64,000 nucleotides of DNA from Dichetophora obliterata (GCA_963920525.1 OY986435.1:223560399-223624398), one strand, 5' to 3'. Positions 1 through 11,831 are shown, counted from the first letter of the stretch. The notes: generated by a model from the sequence alone, not told the origin. Numbers and translations are program-made.

Positions 1-499
1 ATACGAAAATACAATATAAATAGAAAAAAATATGTTTTAGAATAAATATTCCGTAAAAGGGGAATAAATATCAATAAAAAATTAAAAACATAATAATTCT
101 TGTCTTAATTTTGTATAAGTATTAATATTTTCAATATTTATGTAATTATGAAATTATTTCAATCGAGAATAAATAAATCATATGTATCTCTCTATATTTC
201 ATAGTAATAATGATAGTTGCTAAGAAAATAACGGTTTTATGTAAGAAATTATTTACTCTTACATACAAACATCTACAAAATGTGAAACACTCAACGGATC
301 TGGTTTGTTTAAAATTTTTCTGAAAGCTTATGTTATCTTTAAAATAGCACCATAACCACCAATATCGGTTGACTATTAACCTTGAAGTAGGGACGTGAAG
401 TTTTATGTATTTATTATTATATATTATATTAATTTTTATTTATTCATTATTTATGTTGGCAACCCTAGAAAAACAACGAAGTTGGTAACTGCTATGTTA
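1..499. other. AT-rich intergenic DNA
   Basis: No coding potential or recognised repeat is visible. The last three bases (TTA, 497-499) are the left target duplication of the element that starts at 500. Confidence 0.5.
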
Positions 500-1665
500 C
501 TGTGCGTTTAGACCGCCTGAACGAACGAAAGAAACCTCGTTCGTTCGCTCGGTTTAAACACTTTGCCCGAACGAACAGTGTTCGCTATAAATTTATCGCG
601 AACAATGTTTGCCCGGTGTAAACAGTATATTAGGGCGAACGAACGAAGATTCCTTCGTTCGCTCTGATCGAACAAGCTTCGATCTTTTTGGGCGAATCCG
701 GTGTTGCGCTGTGTTTAAAAACAGAAAAGTAGCAAAGAGGAGTAGCTTTAGAGAATAATTTATGAAAAGTACTAAAATATGTAGTAATTTAGTTTTATGT
801 TTTTAAAAGTGTTCTGTTAACTTTCGCTGCAATATGATTGTGTTGTGTAAAGGGCCAAATGAAGTTTTTAAGCGGAAAACCCTATATTTTACTTATTTGA
901 GGCGACTGTTTATTTGAGGTCATTTTTTTTTAAATACATAACTATATAACTTTTAATAAAAATTTTGAGTTTATGGATAGAAAATATTATTAAATATATA
1001 GCAGGAGTCCGCAATAGAGCTCGTTCAAATAAAAAAATATATATTTTAGGTTCTCCTGAAACTTTTTGAGTTTTTAATCGAAGATTTTAGAAAAATGTGG
1101 ATATTAACCAAAATGGTAGTTGAAAATTCGATTTGTGACTAAAAGCAATTCTTTAAAGTCATAACATAAAAAGGATTTCTCTAAAATAAAAATCGAACGA
1201 CTGAAAGTATCAATTGTATTTGCTTAATAAGTGCATACAATTTGGGAACAATTTTTATTTAATTGACTTAAAATTTACGAAATTTATTGACACAGGAAAA
1301 ATGTGAAAACATTCAATATTTGTTTGTCGAAAAACTTAAATGGGCCCTTAAGTTAAACACACGTCTTTTCTATAATAACTAATACGAGTAATATATTGTT
1401 ATGGAGTGGCAAACCATTTGTTGTTGAGAAACGGAGTATAAGTTTTAGTACTAATATAAAAATAAGGAGTTATCAACCCTGCATTTATTGATGTTCGGCC
1501 TAATGCACAAATTGCTGTTTACACCGCCTGAACGAACAAGATGGCGGCCAATGTTTGTTCGCGAATGATGTTCGTGCGGTCTAAACAGTACTCCGAACGA
1601 AGAATTTATTGCAATAAATTGTTCGCGATAAATTTTTCGTTCGTTCAGGCGGTCTAAACCCACAG
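500..1665. mobile_element. Non-autonomous DNA transposon, PIF/Harbinger-like
   Basis: The termini are inverted copies that read CTGTG-(C/G)-GTTTAGACCGCC and continue into GAACGAACGAAA, about 31 bp with one mismatch (500-530 against 1635-1665). They are flanked by TTA on both sides (497-499 and 1666-1668). A 3-bp TTA/TAA duplication is characteristic of the PIF/Harbinger superfamily, so the class is inferred from target-site length. About six copies of a GTTTA-(G/C/A)-ACCG...GAACGAAC module lie in both orientations near the two ends (also around 545-565, 610-627, 1513-1535 and 1570-1592). No transposase is present inside. It could be two smaller related elements that now move or sit as a compound unit. 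Confidence 0.7.
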
Positions 1666-3333
1666 TTAGATACACACGTTTTCCAAAATAAACTACATTA
1701 ATTAAATCTGTTATTCTATTAATGAAGTAAAGTCTCTTATTTTACGAACAAAGAAGGCAACAATTTACTTACCAATCTACTGACCGCTCAACCTTGTCTC
1801 TTCACGATCGTTTAGCAACTAGAAGTGCTGTATTCTGTACTATTTATCCAAGTAGGTAGGGGAAAACTATGTGATTCTCGGAAATCGCGAATATGTAGAG
1901 GCCTTTGAGACCCCACTGGTTAAGCCAGTAATTAAAATATAGCCAATTTTCTTAAAAGATCTTATAAAAAAATTGCCTTAAAAAATTGATACATCCATAA
2001 CCAATCGATATATTGTTAAATCCTTCGGTAAATCTTATTTTCTCAATGAGTACTTGAAAACTGCATTTTCAGATCTTGGCGATCTGGTAATCGGAATATC
2101 CTCTCCAATCCTTATGATTACTTGTATTAAAGATAATTATCTTCAAGGATGCTAAATTGAAATATTTGATTAAATTTCAATTCGTCTTATAAGTTGGTGT
2201 GGTTTATAAGAATTATTGTGTTGTAGCACAGCTCGCATTCGGTGTTCAGAAAAAGAAACTTATTTCAGAGTGGTAGTCTATGAGGTCGTCTGCACTGAAA
2301 CACTTCGCAAGAAAAACGCCTTTCTGCGTGGAAAATAAATTTAGAAGAAAGCCATAATTGCGCTATACATATCCAAGAAGATGCTACATCCGGGGTCTCT
2401 CGCCCTTTCTGATGAACTGGATATATGTAACGGTAGTTCGTCGTATTCTACTCTATGGAATTTTTGTATTGTGACAGGCTGTGAGCAAATTAACACACCT
2501 CACTATGCATCACAGGGGCACTGAAGTCAACTCTAACTAAAGCGCTTCAAACCATTCAGCCCTATTTCTGAGTCTCGTCGTAGTACCAGAGGTAGTACGA
2601 TATCGTAGAAACTACGAAAAAGGCAATCACTGAGTTCATTCGTAGCGCCATCCGTAAGATTTTTAAGTAATTTGTTACGACGTATTTTTGTTGTCGGAAA
2701 AAATGATGATACAAATTCATACAGTAAAAGTGGGCATTCTTTCTGAATTTTATTTCAAAATTTTTATACCAAATTGGAGCCTCGTCGATAAGTGGAAAAC
2801 GAGGAAAGATATCGATAAAATAAGCTTAGTTTATTACCAAAATAAAGTTTTAATCTTTCTATGATTCATAGTTTGCATTTAAGAAAACACTGCAAAAAAT
2901 GTTCAAACTCTTATATCTCCTAAAATATAAAAGATAAACCAAAAGGCCATAGCATCAAAATTTATCCCTCTTAAGCCTAATATAATTGTGAGCATTTTAA
3001 CCGAACTATGAATAGTCGCTGTACGATGTATGGTTTGGGAGTTCTCATAAATTTTTTCGAAGATAGGTTTCAAACTAGGCTAGATATTTTAAATAAGATT
3101 ACCGAAATAAAGTTTGAAGATTTATAAGTAGTTTGAATTTTTTTAGCAGAAAAAAATTTTTAAACACTTGCGCTTCTTTTTAATATTGCCTTAACATCCC
3201 TCCTTATCACTAGCACTGAAATATTTCATTTAAAAAAAAAATATCATCTATATATCTCAAGGGAGTTACAAATTCAAACAAACTTCTGATAATGAATTTA
3301 TTTTAACGGTGCAAAAAGATTTGTCGATAAAAA
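1666..3333. other. Gene-less stretch downstream of the MNS1-like gene
   Basis: No long ORF or clear repeat boundary was found. Part of it (about 2200-2650) is less AT-rich than its surroundings and may be decayed transposon sequence, but I could not assign it. Confidence 0.35.
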
Positions 3334-4839
3334 TTATTTACTAGCAGCTTCTCGGGCAAGTGGCAAAAACTCACGATCTGACTCACGGATAATACCTACA
3401 GGCAGGTAGCGTAGCACGTCGGGAGGATGTGCTTGCAGCAAACGAATCCGTTCGTCTTCAATAAGTTGATCTCTGTAGGAAGTAAAAATTAAAAAAAAAA
3501 TTATGTACAATACACTAGATTCTAAATTGTAAATTGCTTCATACTTTTTGCGCTGTTCATTTAACAGCATTTCATATTCCTGTAGTACTTCTGCCGTTTT
3601 TTTGGCATGTTCAACGCGTCGTACATCGATCATTTCCAGCAAGGCCTGGCGATGTGCCTTTTCTTTGAGTTTATTCTGCTCCTCTTTAATCCGGTCTGCC
3701 TTGTCGCCTTCGTCCATGACTTTCTTAATTTCTTTTCTTATTTGCTCCTCCTCAGCCTTCTTATGCTGCTCTTTTTCATGACGAATATTGTTAGTATAAC
3801 TCTCCAGCTCCGCAGCTGCACGAGACCGCTCTAATAGGGCCCTCTCAGATTTTTGACGAAAGCGAAAATCATCTTTAGTCTTACGTTCTTCCACCAGCAG
3901 GTCAAGCAAAACCCGTTCACGTTTGCGTTTTTCATTCTGTACAGTTAAAAATATTTAATTTGTTATTTAATTGTGCTCGCCTTTAATCTCCTTTCATTTG
4001 TCAATTACCTCTATTTCGGATAGCTGCCTTCCTATTTGTTCACTTAATGCCATCTTACGTTCTTGAGCGCGCCTTTTTTGATCTTGCTGCTTTTTTTTCT
4101 TTTCATCTCGTCTTCGCACTATAAGAAGAAATTGTTCGAGTTCATCGATTTTTTGTGAATGTTGCTGTCGCTTCAATGTTTCTTGTAATTCCAAAAAATT
4201 GTGCATATCTTGCTTAGCCTGTTCTCTGCGCACCATTAAATCTTTTAATTCCTGTGCCTGTTCGGCTTCTATTTGTTTTACAACTTTCGTCATCTCTTCC
4301 TTATCCTTTAGAATTTCGCTGAACTCTTCCATTTTTCTCTGTTGGGCTTCGGCCATTTGCGTTTGCAGCACTTCTCGTAGCTGCTCCTTTTTGCGACGTT
4401 CTTTTTCTTCATGCTCACGCAGAAGTTCTTTACAGCGGATGCGTTCTTTTTCAGCATTTTCTTCTTCCTGCCGTTTCATTGCCCGCTGATGCTCTTTGGA
4501 TCTATCTATTTGGGCTTTTTGCTCTGCAATTGTCTTGGAGACGTAAGCTGCACGGAGTTGAATTTCTAGCTGACGAAGCTCCTGTGTATTCTCGCGTAAC
4601 TGCTGACGGCTTTTTAATTCCAAAAACTGCTCTCGTTTATATTGCTTCAGTTCTGTGGAAATATCAATAGTTTCATTCTCTGCCTTAATTTTAGGATTTT
4701 CTGCAGTCGATAGGATTTCTTGGGCGCGTAGCTGTTTCACTCGACGATCTTCTTCAAAAATACATTGGACGAATTGGTTAACGCTTTTATTTGATTGGCG
4801 TTCGCCTGCAGCGATGGAACATTTAATATTTTTTAACAT
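3334..4839 (-). CDS. MNS1: MNS1-like axonemal coiled-coil protein (TPH domain)
   Basis: I recognise a homologue of meiosis-specific nuclear structural protein 1, a microtubule inner protein of motile cilia and sperm flagella. Three exons on the minus strand: 4839-4009, 3936-3545 and 3472-3334. Introns are GT...AG: 4008-3937 (72 nt, phase 0) and 3544-3473 (72 nt, in frame, no stop). The spliced product is about 453 residues, close to vertebrate MNS1 (about 495). The whole protein is charged Lys/Glu/Arg/Gln coiled coil. Family hallmarks are RENTQELRQLEIQLRAAYVS (residues about 80-100) and the C-terminal DERIRLLQAHPPDVLRYLP followed by VGI, matching the end of the trichohyalin-plectin-homology region. 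The start ATG at 4839 has an A/C-rich leader typical of fly genes. No neighbour suggests co-regulation; testis expression is expected from the family. Other TPH proteins (CFAP45, CFAP53) fit less well. Confidence 0.85.
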
Positions 4840-5673
4840 ATTGCTTATAAATTCCTTTGCAGAAAATTATAAATTTATTAATTTAGTAGTTAAAATATAA
4901 TTAATATTTTTTGTGAAATATATATCTCGTAGTAACGAAGGTTTAAAAAAACAAACAAAATCTTTAGCGGCAACATCCAGTAAAATGGTTACTATAGAAA
5001 CTATCAGTGCTGCCATAACTACCCGAAATATGATACAATTAATAAGGTAACGAAAGAAGCTTGCCACACCCCATGGCAAAATTAGACAAGGTACACTCAA
5101 AAAAATACTGTAGTAAAATTTACTACACAATGTGTATTTACTTCATACATATGTATTTTTATTTATTTTTAAATACATATGTAGTTATTCAATATATTTT
5201 TACTGAATTTACATTTAAATAATTAATACTACACGAAGTAGTTGCATGTAGTAAGTAGTTGTTTACACACATTTATTTAAATAAATATCTACATAAGAAT
5301 ACACTGCATAATATGTATTTGATAGCAATTGTATTTATTTCAACTAAAATAATTTTAAAAAGTTCGTGGTAAAGTACTGTGGTAAGTATACTTCTTCAAA
5401 TGTATTTTTTAATACAAAAATACTTTGTTTTTTTTATAATAGAAGCAATCTTTGTGCTGTGACAGAAAGCGTTTTGCAGTTCTTTAAATTAATAACTGAA
5501 AAAACATTTAATTTTAATATAAATGTGTTGCGTGCGATGAAAGAGGGAGATCTAGAAAAAAATAACATTTCAAAATGAATCAGAAATAAAAACTCATTAC
5601 TTACCTGCTAGAATATATAAATATCTGGAACTACCACCTGGTAACCTTAGCGCTGGTCTGCTTGTCTGCCATG
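4840..5673. repeat. Upstream region of MNS1-like gene with dispersed repeat
   Basis: AT-rich DNA with no ORF of note. It contains a 19-bp perfect palindrome, TGTAGTAAAATTTACTACA, at 5109-5127, repeated identically at 7510-7528. A 70-bp block (about 5457-5526) is about 85% like 7541-7607. These are two copies of one dispersed repeat; the MNS1 promoter must lie in or beside this copy. Confidence 0.55.
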
Positions 5674-5676
5674 TAA

Positions 5677-5982
5677 GTCCCGGTTTATACTCGTCAAGAC
5701 TTGACGTTCAAGTTTTGCATATTCCCTTTTAAACTTGACGATCCAATTTACACTCGTCAAGAGTTGACGGTCAATTGTTTCTTTCACTCCTCCCTTTTTC
5801 TTCTCAAGTTTGTACTGATGACGCCGAAATAAAATTGAAAATAGCGGGACAACGAACGAACACAAAACGAATTGCCCAAGAATTGACGGTACGGTCAATT
5901 TCTTTCTTTCCCTTTTGTTACGATTCCCGCTCCACCGAACGCAAGACTTGACCGTCAAGTCTTGACGAGTATAAACCGGGAC
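5677..5982. mobile_element. 306-bp MITE, PIF/Harbinger-like
   Basis: Terminal inverted repeats start GTCCCGGTTTATACTCGTCA and run on through AAGACTTGACG for about 43 bp with very few mismatches. TAA flanks both sides (5674-5676 and 5983-5985). Inside are further TTGACG/CGTCAA motifs and no transposase. The 3-bp TAA duplication points to PIF/Harbinger. A decayed fragment with the same GTCAAG...CTTGACGAGT motif sits at about 30990-31030. Confidence 0.8.
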
Positions 5983-6098
5983 TAAGAATATATAAATGTT
6001 GATTTAAATGCAACCTCAAATAAAGATAAGTACTTACTTGTCATAAAATAAGAGCAAGAACCTGGCGAATGTCTTGAATCATTTAAATGACCTGAAAA

Positions 6099-6581
6099 CA
6101 TGATACAAAGAGCTACAGGTAAAGTATTCCCGGCGCAACAAACAAAATTTACTGCGCACCTCGTCATCGGTGCTCGTCAAATGTGACACTTGATGAATAC
6201 ATTCAAAAGAAAATGTCGAAAAGGGACGAAGACAGCAAAATGAAAACGAACAAACAGTCAAAATTCTGTCAAGCACATCAAGCAACGTAGCCACTTTTTG
6301 TGTAAATCGGTAAAAAGGGGAAAAGCACCCCTACAAAATATGCAAATTTTTCTTCACAAACAGTACTAAAAAATATATTTACTTTATTTTGGACATGTGC
6401 TTTATATAACAAAATTTATTTCATATCAGTAAAACAAGTTTTCATAAGAAAATGTAGGCATTTTAAAATCTTTATACCCTATGAATAAATTGTGACTACG
6501 TTTTAACCAAGGAGCACCTTGCACGTCACAGCAAAGATGGCGGACATGCGCAATACTTTATCTGTAGTTCTTTGTATCATG
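6099..6581. mobile_element. 483-bp non-autonomous element with P-like ends
   Basis: The ends are inverted repeats CATGATACAAAGA-(G/A)-CTACAG-(G/A)-TAAAGTATT, 30 bp with two differences. The direct repeat ACCTGAAAA lies immediately outside on both sides (6090-6098 and 6582-6590). Ends of about 31 bp beginning CATG and a target duplication of about 8 bp are the P-element pattern; here the duplication reads as 9 bp, or 8 bp plus a chance match. No transposase is present. hAT is the alternative, but hAT ends usually begin CA(G/A)NG. Confidence 0.65.
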
Positions 6582-6590
6582 ACCTGAAAA

Positions 6591-7640
6591 GATGTTATTA
6601 AAAGATAATTTAATGAATAAACTTACCTTGCCGAATTCTGCTGTTGTTTTGCCGACAACTTTTGACAGCTACTGAAGGCAGCCATCATGTTTCAATCGAC
6701 AACGTACCTATAGTAGTAAAAGAAGATCGTAGTGGAAAGTGAAACATAGTAGTAGGGAAATAATGTTGCCAGAGCAAAAAGTTCATTGTAAGTAGAGAAA
6801 GAGCTAGAAGCCGAAAGTTAAGCCGATTCATTCATGAAGGTGCGAATCGTATGCCTACTAAATGAGTATGAACGCTTGGTACGTACGATTCCGATTTTTC
6901 TTTATAATGTACGGAAAAAGGCCACAAAAGGGGGAAAGAAGGGCAAGAAAAAAAAAGGAGGAGGAAAGTCGGGAAGGGTTAGGTGATATATATTTTGGAC
7001 TTTTTGAGGCAGAAATCGATAATATATATAATTCAAAAGAATATATATATATTAGGTATAGAGCAATCTAGAAGGCCGGGAAAATATAGAAACCGCATAG
7101 GCACTAAAAACATCAGGAATAGGGGAAATGATTTATGGGAAAAGTGCAGTTAGTTAGTTAAAAGCATCATTACAACTAATTAATATTTTCAGTATACTGA
7201 ACTATAATTATATAAGTATTTAATATAAATTATAATTATATAATATAAGTATAATTATAATTATTTTTGTTCCATTGTTTTATATATCAATATGTGGTTT
7301 TTAATATTTATTGTTTTACTTTTATGTATTGATTAAAATTAATACATCATTATAAAAATAAAAATAGAAAAATGGAAGAATAACAATGTTTCATTTAGGT
7401 ATACAGGATTTTTTGGGTGTACATGTAGTAAAATTTAATAAATGTAGTAAAAATAAGTTTAAATTACTGCATAAAAAATTCCATATTAAGCATTTCGATT
7501 ATATACAAATGTAGTAAAATTTACTACAGTTTTAGTAAAACTGTGGCAGAAAACGTTTTGAAATTTTTTTAATTAATAAATGAAAAAACATTTAATTTTA
7601 ATGTAAATGTATTTATTTTCTGTAGTTAAAAATATGTAGT
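6591..7640. repeat. AT-rich DNA with second copy of dispersed repeat
   Basis: From about 7402 to 7640 the sequence shares the palindrome and 70-bp block with 5.1-5.6 kb. It also carries CAGGATTTTTTGGGTGTACA (7405-7424), which recurs with one extra T near 12266-12288. The CR1-like retrotransposon appears to have landed in or beside this repeat. About 6591-7400 shows nothing else recognisable. Confidence 0.45.
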
Positions 7641-7916
7641 TTTTTTTTTTTTTTTTTTTTTTAGTAATTAGTAACTTTATTCACAACCCATTTTTTAAAT
7701 GTTTACATATGAAATTTTGTTCTATATAATTTATATGGTGTATACGTAAAAAAATTAATTTAGTTTTTGTTGTTAATAACATGCTACTAGAATCCTCAGA
7801 CGGAATATTATTCCGTGTATAAGAGGATATACAATTAAGTTTAAAAGATTAAATAAGCAAATAAATATTTTATATAATTATAAAAATATCACATTTATGA
7901 GATCATGCTTAACTAT

Positions 7917-10682
7917 TTATCTTAGATTCATTATATATATTTTTAATTTTTGTTTAAAGATATTAATATTTCTTGCATTTTTTATTTCATCCGGTAAGGT
8001 ATTGTACTGTCTTATTGCGCTGTGCGTCAGACTATTTAGTTGTTTAGTTGTTCTTGCTTGTGGTATGTTGAAGTTGTGCTTATGTCGTGTGTTGTGTTGA
8101 TGAATTGTGTTTCTTGTGGTTAGAACCATGTTTGTTTTAAATATGTTGTTTTTGATTTTGTAAATATATTTACATTTTTCTGCATAGATCAGTTGGTTGA
8201 TGTCCATTTGTTTAGTTGTTTTGTATAGTTCTTTTGTTGAAGTGAATGTGCTTTTATTGAAAAGAACTCTGAGTGATTTGTTCATCAATCTTCCAATTTG
8301 TTCAATCTGAAATTTTGTGCATTGGCTCCAGCTGCATATATTATATCTAATTTTTGACATTATGTGTCCAGTATATATTAGTTTCGCTGCTTTTTCATCT
8401 ATTGATCCAAGTCTTCTGATTGCCCCTATTATTGGTGTTATTGAATTTTTTATTGATTTGATGTGGTTTTCATAATCAAGCCTTTCATCTATGATCATCC
8501 CTAAGTATTTTGTGTGTTGCATTCTTTGTATTTCGATGTTGTTGATTTTTACTTCGATGTTAATTCCCATTTTGTTATGTGGTCGGAATACTATGTAATT
8601 TGTTTTTTGTATATTAATACTCAATCTGTTTCCGCAAGCCCAGTCATAGTACATTTTCATGTCGTGATTGATGTTTTCTTCTAGTTCCTCTGCTGTCCTA
8701 GCTGTTGTTAAAAAGTTTGTATCATCAGCATAGATGTTGTATATTGATTTAAATCTACAGTTCCTTATGTTATTTATGTAGAGTAAGTACAGCCGGGGTC
8801 CTAGAATCGATCCCTGTGGAACACCAATTTTGGTTATGAGCTCACTACTGTATTCGCCATCTATTTTAACGACATGAGACCTGTTGTTTAGATACGTTTG
8901 TATAAGTTTATTTGCCGTTCCTCGTATGCCCATATCGTTCATCATATTTAGTAACCTTTCATGCTCGACAAGATCAAATGCTTTCGATAAATCAATAAAT
9001 GTGGCCGCAACTATTTTTTTTTCATCCAACGCATCATATATTTTTTCCATGGAGGCTGTGATTGCGGACTCCGTTCCACTGCTAGCCAAGAAACCAAACT
9101 GGTTGCTATCGAACCGGATTGTAGAGTTTATGAAATTTTCTATTCTGCTATCAATCGCCTTTTCGAACACTTTACTGACTGCACTAAGCACAGAAATTGG
9201 TCTATAGTTTTCACAGTTATCTTTTCTTCCTTTTTTATGTATAGGCGTTATGATAGCTTTTTTAAGGCAATTTGGGAAGATCCCTGTTGTAAAAGATTTG
9301 TTTACCATTTTAGCCAAGATTTTTGATATTGCTGGTGAGAGTAATTTTAGGTCCTTAACCGATATATTGTCTGCGCCTTTCGCTGCATTACTGTTAAGGT
9401 TAGTAATAATGTTGTGTATTTCTTGTTGTGTAATAGGTTTAAGAAAAATATATTTTTGATTATATATATTTGGTGGCGTAGGAGCATTTGCTATATTTAT
9501 TGCTATATTTGTTGCTGCTTCATTGAAAAATTTGTTAAAGTTGTTTGCAGTGTTGATTTTGCCTATGGTGTTTCGATCATGGTTATTGTTTGAGCTCTGT
9601 GTTTCCTCTTTATTCTTTATTGTTGTGTTTATTATATTCCATAACTTTCTTAAATTGTTACCAGATTTTTCTATTTGTTCATTTATGTGTTTTTTTTTGT
9701 TACTTTTTATAAGTAGCTCTACTTCTTTCTGTATTTTTTTATATTCCGCCTTGCTATTAAGATCGTCCGGGTAACGTTTGCATTTTTTATATAGTTTCTG
9801 TCTGTATTTCAGTTTTTTTTGTAGTTCAGCTGTGATCCAGTTATTGGCACGAGTTCTAATTTTGATGGTTTTAGTGCATGCTGCTTTGGAAATTTGTATA
9901 ATTTGTAAAAGTTCATCTGTGTCCATATCTGGATTTTCATTTACCTCTTTTCTTACTTTTTCTATCATTTTTTGATGATTTATTTTTGGTATAAGCTGTG
10001 TTTTCATGGGTTTTTTACTTTGTTTTATTGCAGTTATTGTGGCAGATGTATATTTGTGATCGGAAATTTCCGTGTCTTCCAGTTTGTAGTATATTTCATG
10101 TGTTGTATCAATGTTAGTGATAATGTGGTCAATAAGTGTATTTGAGGTGGCTGTTTGTCTTGTTGGTAATGAGTTGTTAACAAAAGTATACCCGTTGGTT
10201 TGTACTAAATCTGTGTACTTGATCACTGAATTAGTTTGTTCTAGTAAGTTTAAATTAACATCTGCAAGAAATATACTATTTTTTGCTCTAAACAATTTTT
10301 GTTCAATGAAATCGATAAATGTGTTACAGTTTTCGTTAGGTGCCTTATAAAATGTTCCAATTGTTATAGGAATTTTTAAATTTTGTATTTCCACAACTGT
10401 TAGATTGTATTTTTCTTCATATATGATTTCGTTGTATGCGAAGCAATTTTTTATAAATATAACAGTACCACCTCCTCTTTTTTCCTTTCTGCAATTATGT
10501 ATGGATGTATAATTCGGAATATTGTATGTTTTTGTCTCGTTTTCATATAGCCATGTTTCTGTAACTATGATTATGTCGATGTTTTTCAAGTTATTGACTA
10601 TAATTTCCAGATCATATAGTTTATTTCGCAAACTGCAAATATTAACATAAAAAATATTTAAGTTTGTGCGATTATTTATCAT
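7917..10682 (-). CDS. ORF2: AP-endonuclease/reverse transcriptase
   Basis: An intact 921-residue protein that would nick target DNA and copy the element RNA. The endonuclease is at about residues 8-215: FYVN, the VTETWL catalytic Glu at about 42, DVNLN, and the terminal SDH at 207-209. A basic linker follows. The reverse transcriptase spans about 440-720: KGADNIS, ENYRPISVLS, FIDLSKAFD, GVPQGSILGP and the YADD active site at 651-654. The C-terminus carries an HNTRHK motif typical of CR1-like elements. There is no stop or frameshift, and all key residues are present. The ATG at 10682-10680 overlaps the ORF1 stop in the four bases ATGA, which points to translation by termination-reinitiation after ORF1. 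Confidence 0.9.
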   Translation of the reverse strand: MINNRTNLNIFYVNICSLRNKLYDLEIIVNNLKNIDIIIVTETWLYENETKTYNIPNYTSIHNCRKEKRGGGTVIFIKNCFAYNEIIYEEKYNLTVVEIQNLKIPITIGTFYKAPNENCNTFIDFIEQKLFRAKNSIFLADVNLNLLEQTNSVIKYTDLVQTNGYTFVNNSLPTRQTATSNTLIDHIITNIDTTHEIYYKLEDTEISDHKYTSATITAIKQSKKPMKTQLIPKINHQKMIEKVRKEVNENPDMDTDELLQIIQISKAACTKTIKIRTRANNWITAELQKKLKYRQKLYKKCKRYPDDLNSKAEYKKIQKEVELLIKSNKKKHINEQIEKSGNNLRKLWNIINTTIKNKEETQSSNNNHDRNTIGKINTANNFNKFFNEAATNIAINIANAPTPPNIYNQKYIFLKPITQQEIHNIITNLNSNAAKGADNISVKDLKLLSPAISKILAKMVNKSFTTGIFPNCLKKAIITPIHKKGRKDNCENYRPISVLSAVSKVFEKAIDSRIENFINSTIRFDSNQFGFLASSGTESAITASMEKIYDALDEKKIVAATFIDLSKAFDLVEHERLLNMMNDMGIRGTANKLIQTYLNNRSHVVKIDGEYSSELITKIGVPQGSILGPRLYLLYINNIRNCRFKSIYNIYADDTNFLTTARTAEELEENINHDMKMYYDWACGNRLSINIQKTNYIVFRPHNKMGINIEVKINNIEIQRMQHTKYLGMIIDERLDYENHIKSIKNSITPIIGAIRRLGSIDEKAAKLIYTGHIMSKIRYNICSWSQCTKFQIEQIGRLMNKSLRVLFNKSTFTSTKELYKTTKQMDINQLIYAEKCKYIYKIKNNIFKTNMVLTTRNTIHQHNTRHKHNFNIPQARTTKQLNSLTHSAIRQYNTLPDEIKNARNINIFKQKLKIYIMNLR

Positions 10683-11831
10683 TGGTAGTTAATTCTATCT
10701 CTTTCACCCTTTAATTTTGCCAAATGTACATTACAATTTTGTGCCCCAACTTTATGATCGCACATAAAAGCTGCTCCATTTCTATTCGCTCTCATGCAGT
10801 TTATGCATTTGAAATTAGAATTTATTTTGCATGTTCGAGTAGCATGCTTTTCTGCACACACGCCGCAAACTTCCTCTCCTTCGCATTTAGTGCTTGTGTG
10901 GTGATATTTTTGGCATTTATAGCATCGGGTAACTGAAATATATTCCGTGATGTATCGTGATCTGTAGTTAAGCATAACGTATCGGTTAACAATTTTTGAT
11001 AGGGTATTTCCAGATACTTCAATAATATAGTTCCATAAGTTTGTTTTTTTGTTTATGTACTTATGAAGCAATTTGATTGTATCGTTACCATCTATAAAAT
11101 GATTAGTTGCCACCAGCTCCTCTACTAAATCCTCTTGGTTATACTCACAGTCTATATTTGAAATCATTATTTTGGGTTGCCTTGATGTTGGTACCGTTAT
11201 TTTATAATCTTCACTAAATTGTTGTTTAATTTCTGTTTCTAGTTTATCACGTTCCTTAGTATCCAGTGTGTTGACAATAATTCCACCTCCATTTATATGT
11301 CTTATTGATGATATTCCAATTTTTATTTTTGCTGGTACAATTTTTGCTTTTATTTGGGTTTCAGTTTCTTTACTATCTTGTTTTTGCTTGGTTGGTAAGA
11401 TAATGATGCTGTTTTGAGTTTTTGGTCTGCTGGGTTGCTGATTATTGATGCTCGCCGCCAACACTCCTGCATATGTTTGTGTGGGCTGTGTGCTGTTGTT
11501 CCTTTCTTGGTTTTTTTCAATATTGTTGAGTGCATTGTTTATCTTGTTTATGTTTTCTTTAATGCTTTCATTACTTTGTTTTATTTCTTCATTTGTAGCG
11601 CAAATCTTTTCTAAATTTGATTCGCCTTTTAACCATTGTTTAAACTTTTTCCCAAAGACATTTGTTTTTTAGATTTCCAATTGCTTTATAATCTTCATCG
11701 GTGTAATTTATGCAATCTATGTGCCACCATGATTGACATAAGCCTTCACATTTTAACCCCCTATTTTCCACTTTTTTCCTACATTTTTTGCAAAAAGTTT
11801 TATTTTTATCATTTTCATTGTCTTCTTCCAT
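10679..11831 (-). pseudogene. ORF1 of CR1-like element, frameshifted
   Basis: The N-terminal part (ATG at 11831) encodes a PHD-type zinc finger: FCKKCRKK, LKCEGLCQSWWH, IDCINY. It runs into a stop at about 11640. The downstream part is open in another frame from about 11640 to 10679. It holds an Asn/Lys/Glu-rich stretch, then three Cys/His clusters of zinc-knuckle type near the C-terminus (CYKCQKYHHTSTKC, CGVCAEKHATRTC, CINC...H). The break is a small indel between about 11640 and 11670, so the nucleic-acid-binding ORF1 protein is probably not made whole from this copy. The UGA stop overlaps the ORF2 start. Confidence 0.75.

Noticed and set aside
4199..4489. Ser/Cys-rich plus-strand frame
   Set aside because: Antisense shadow of the coiled-coil exon of the MNS1-like gene.
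8884..10350. Plus-strand frames within the LINE
   Set aside because: Shadows of the minus-strand ORF2.
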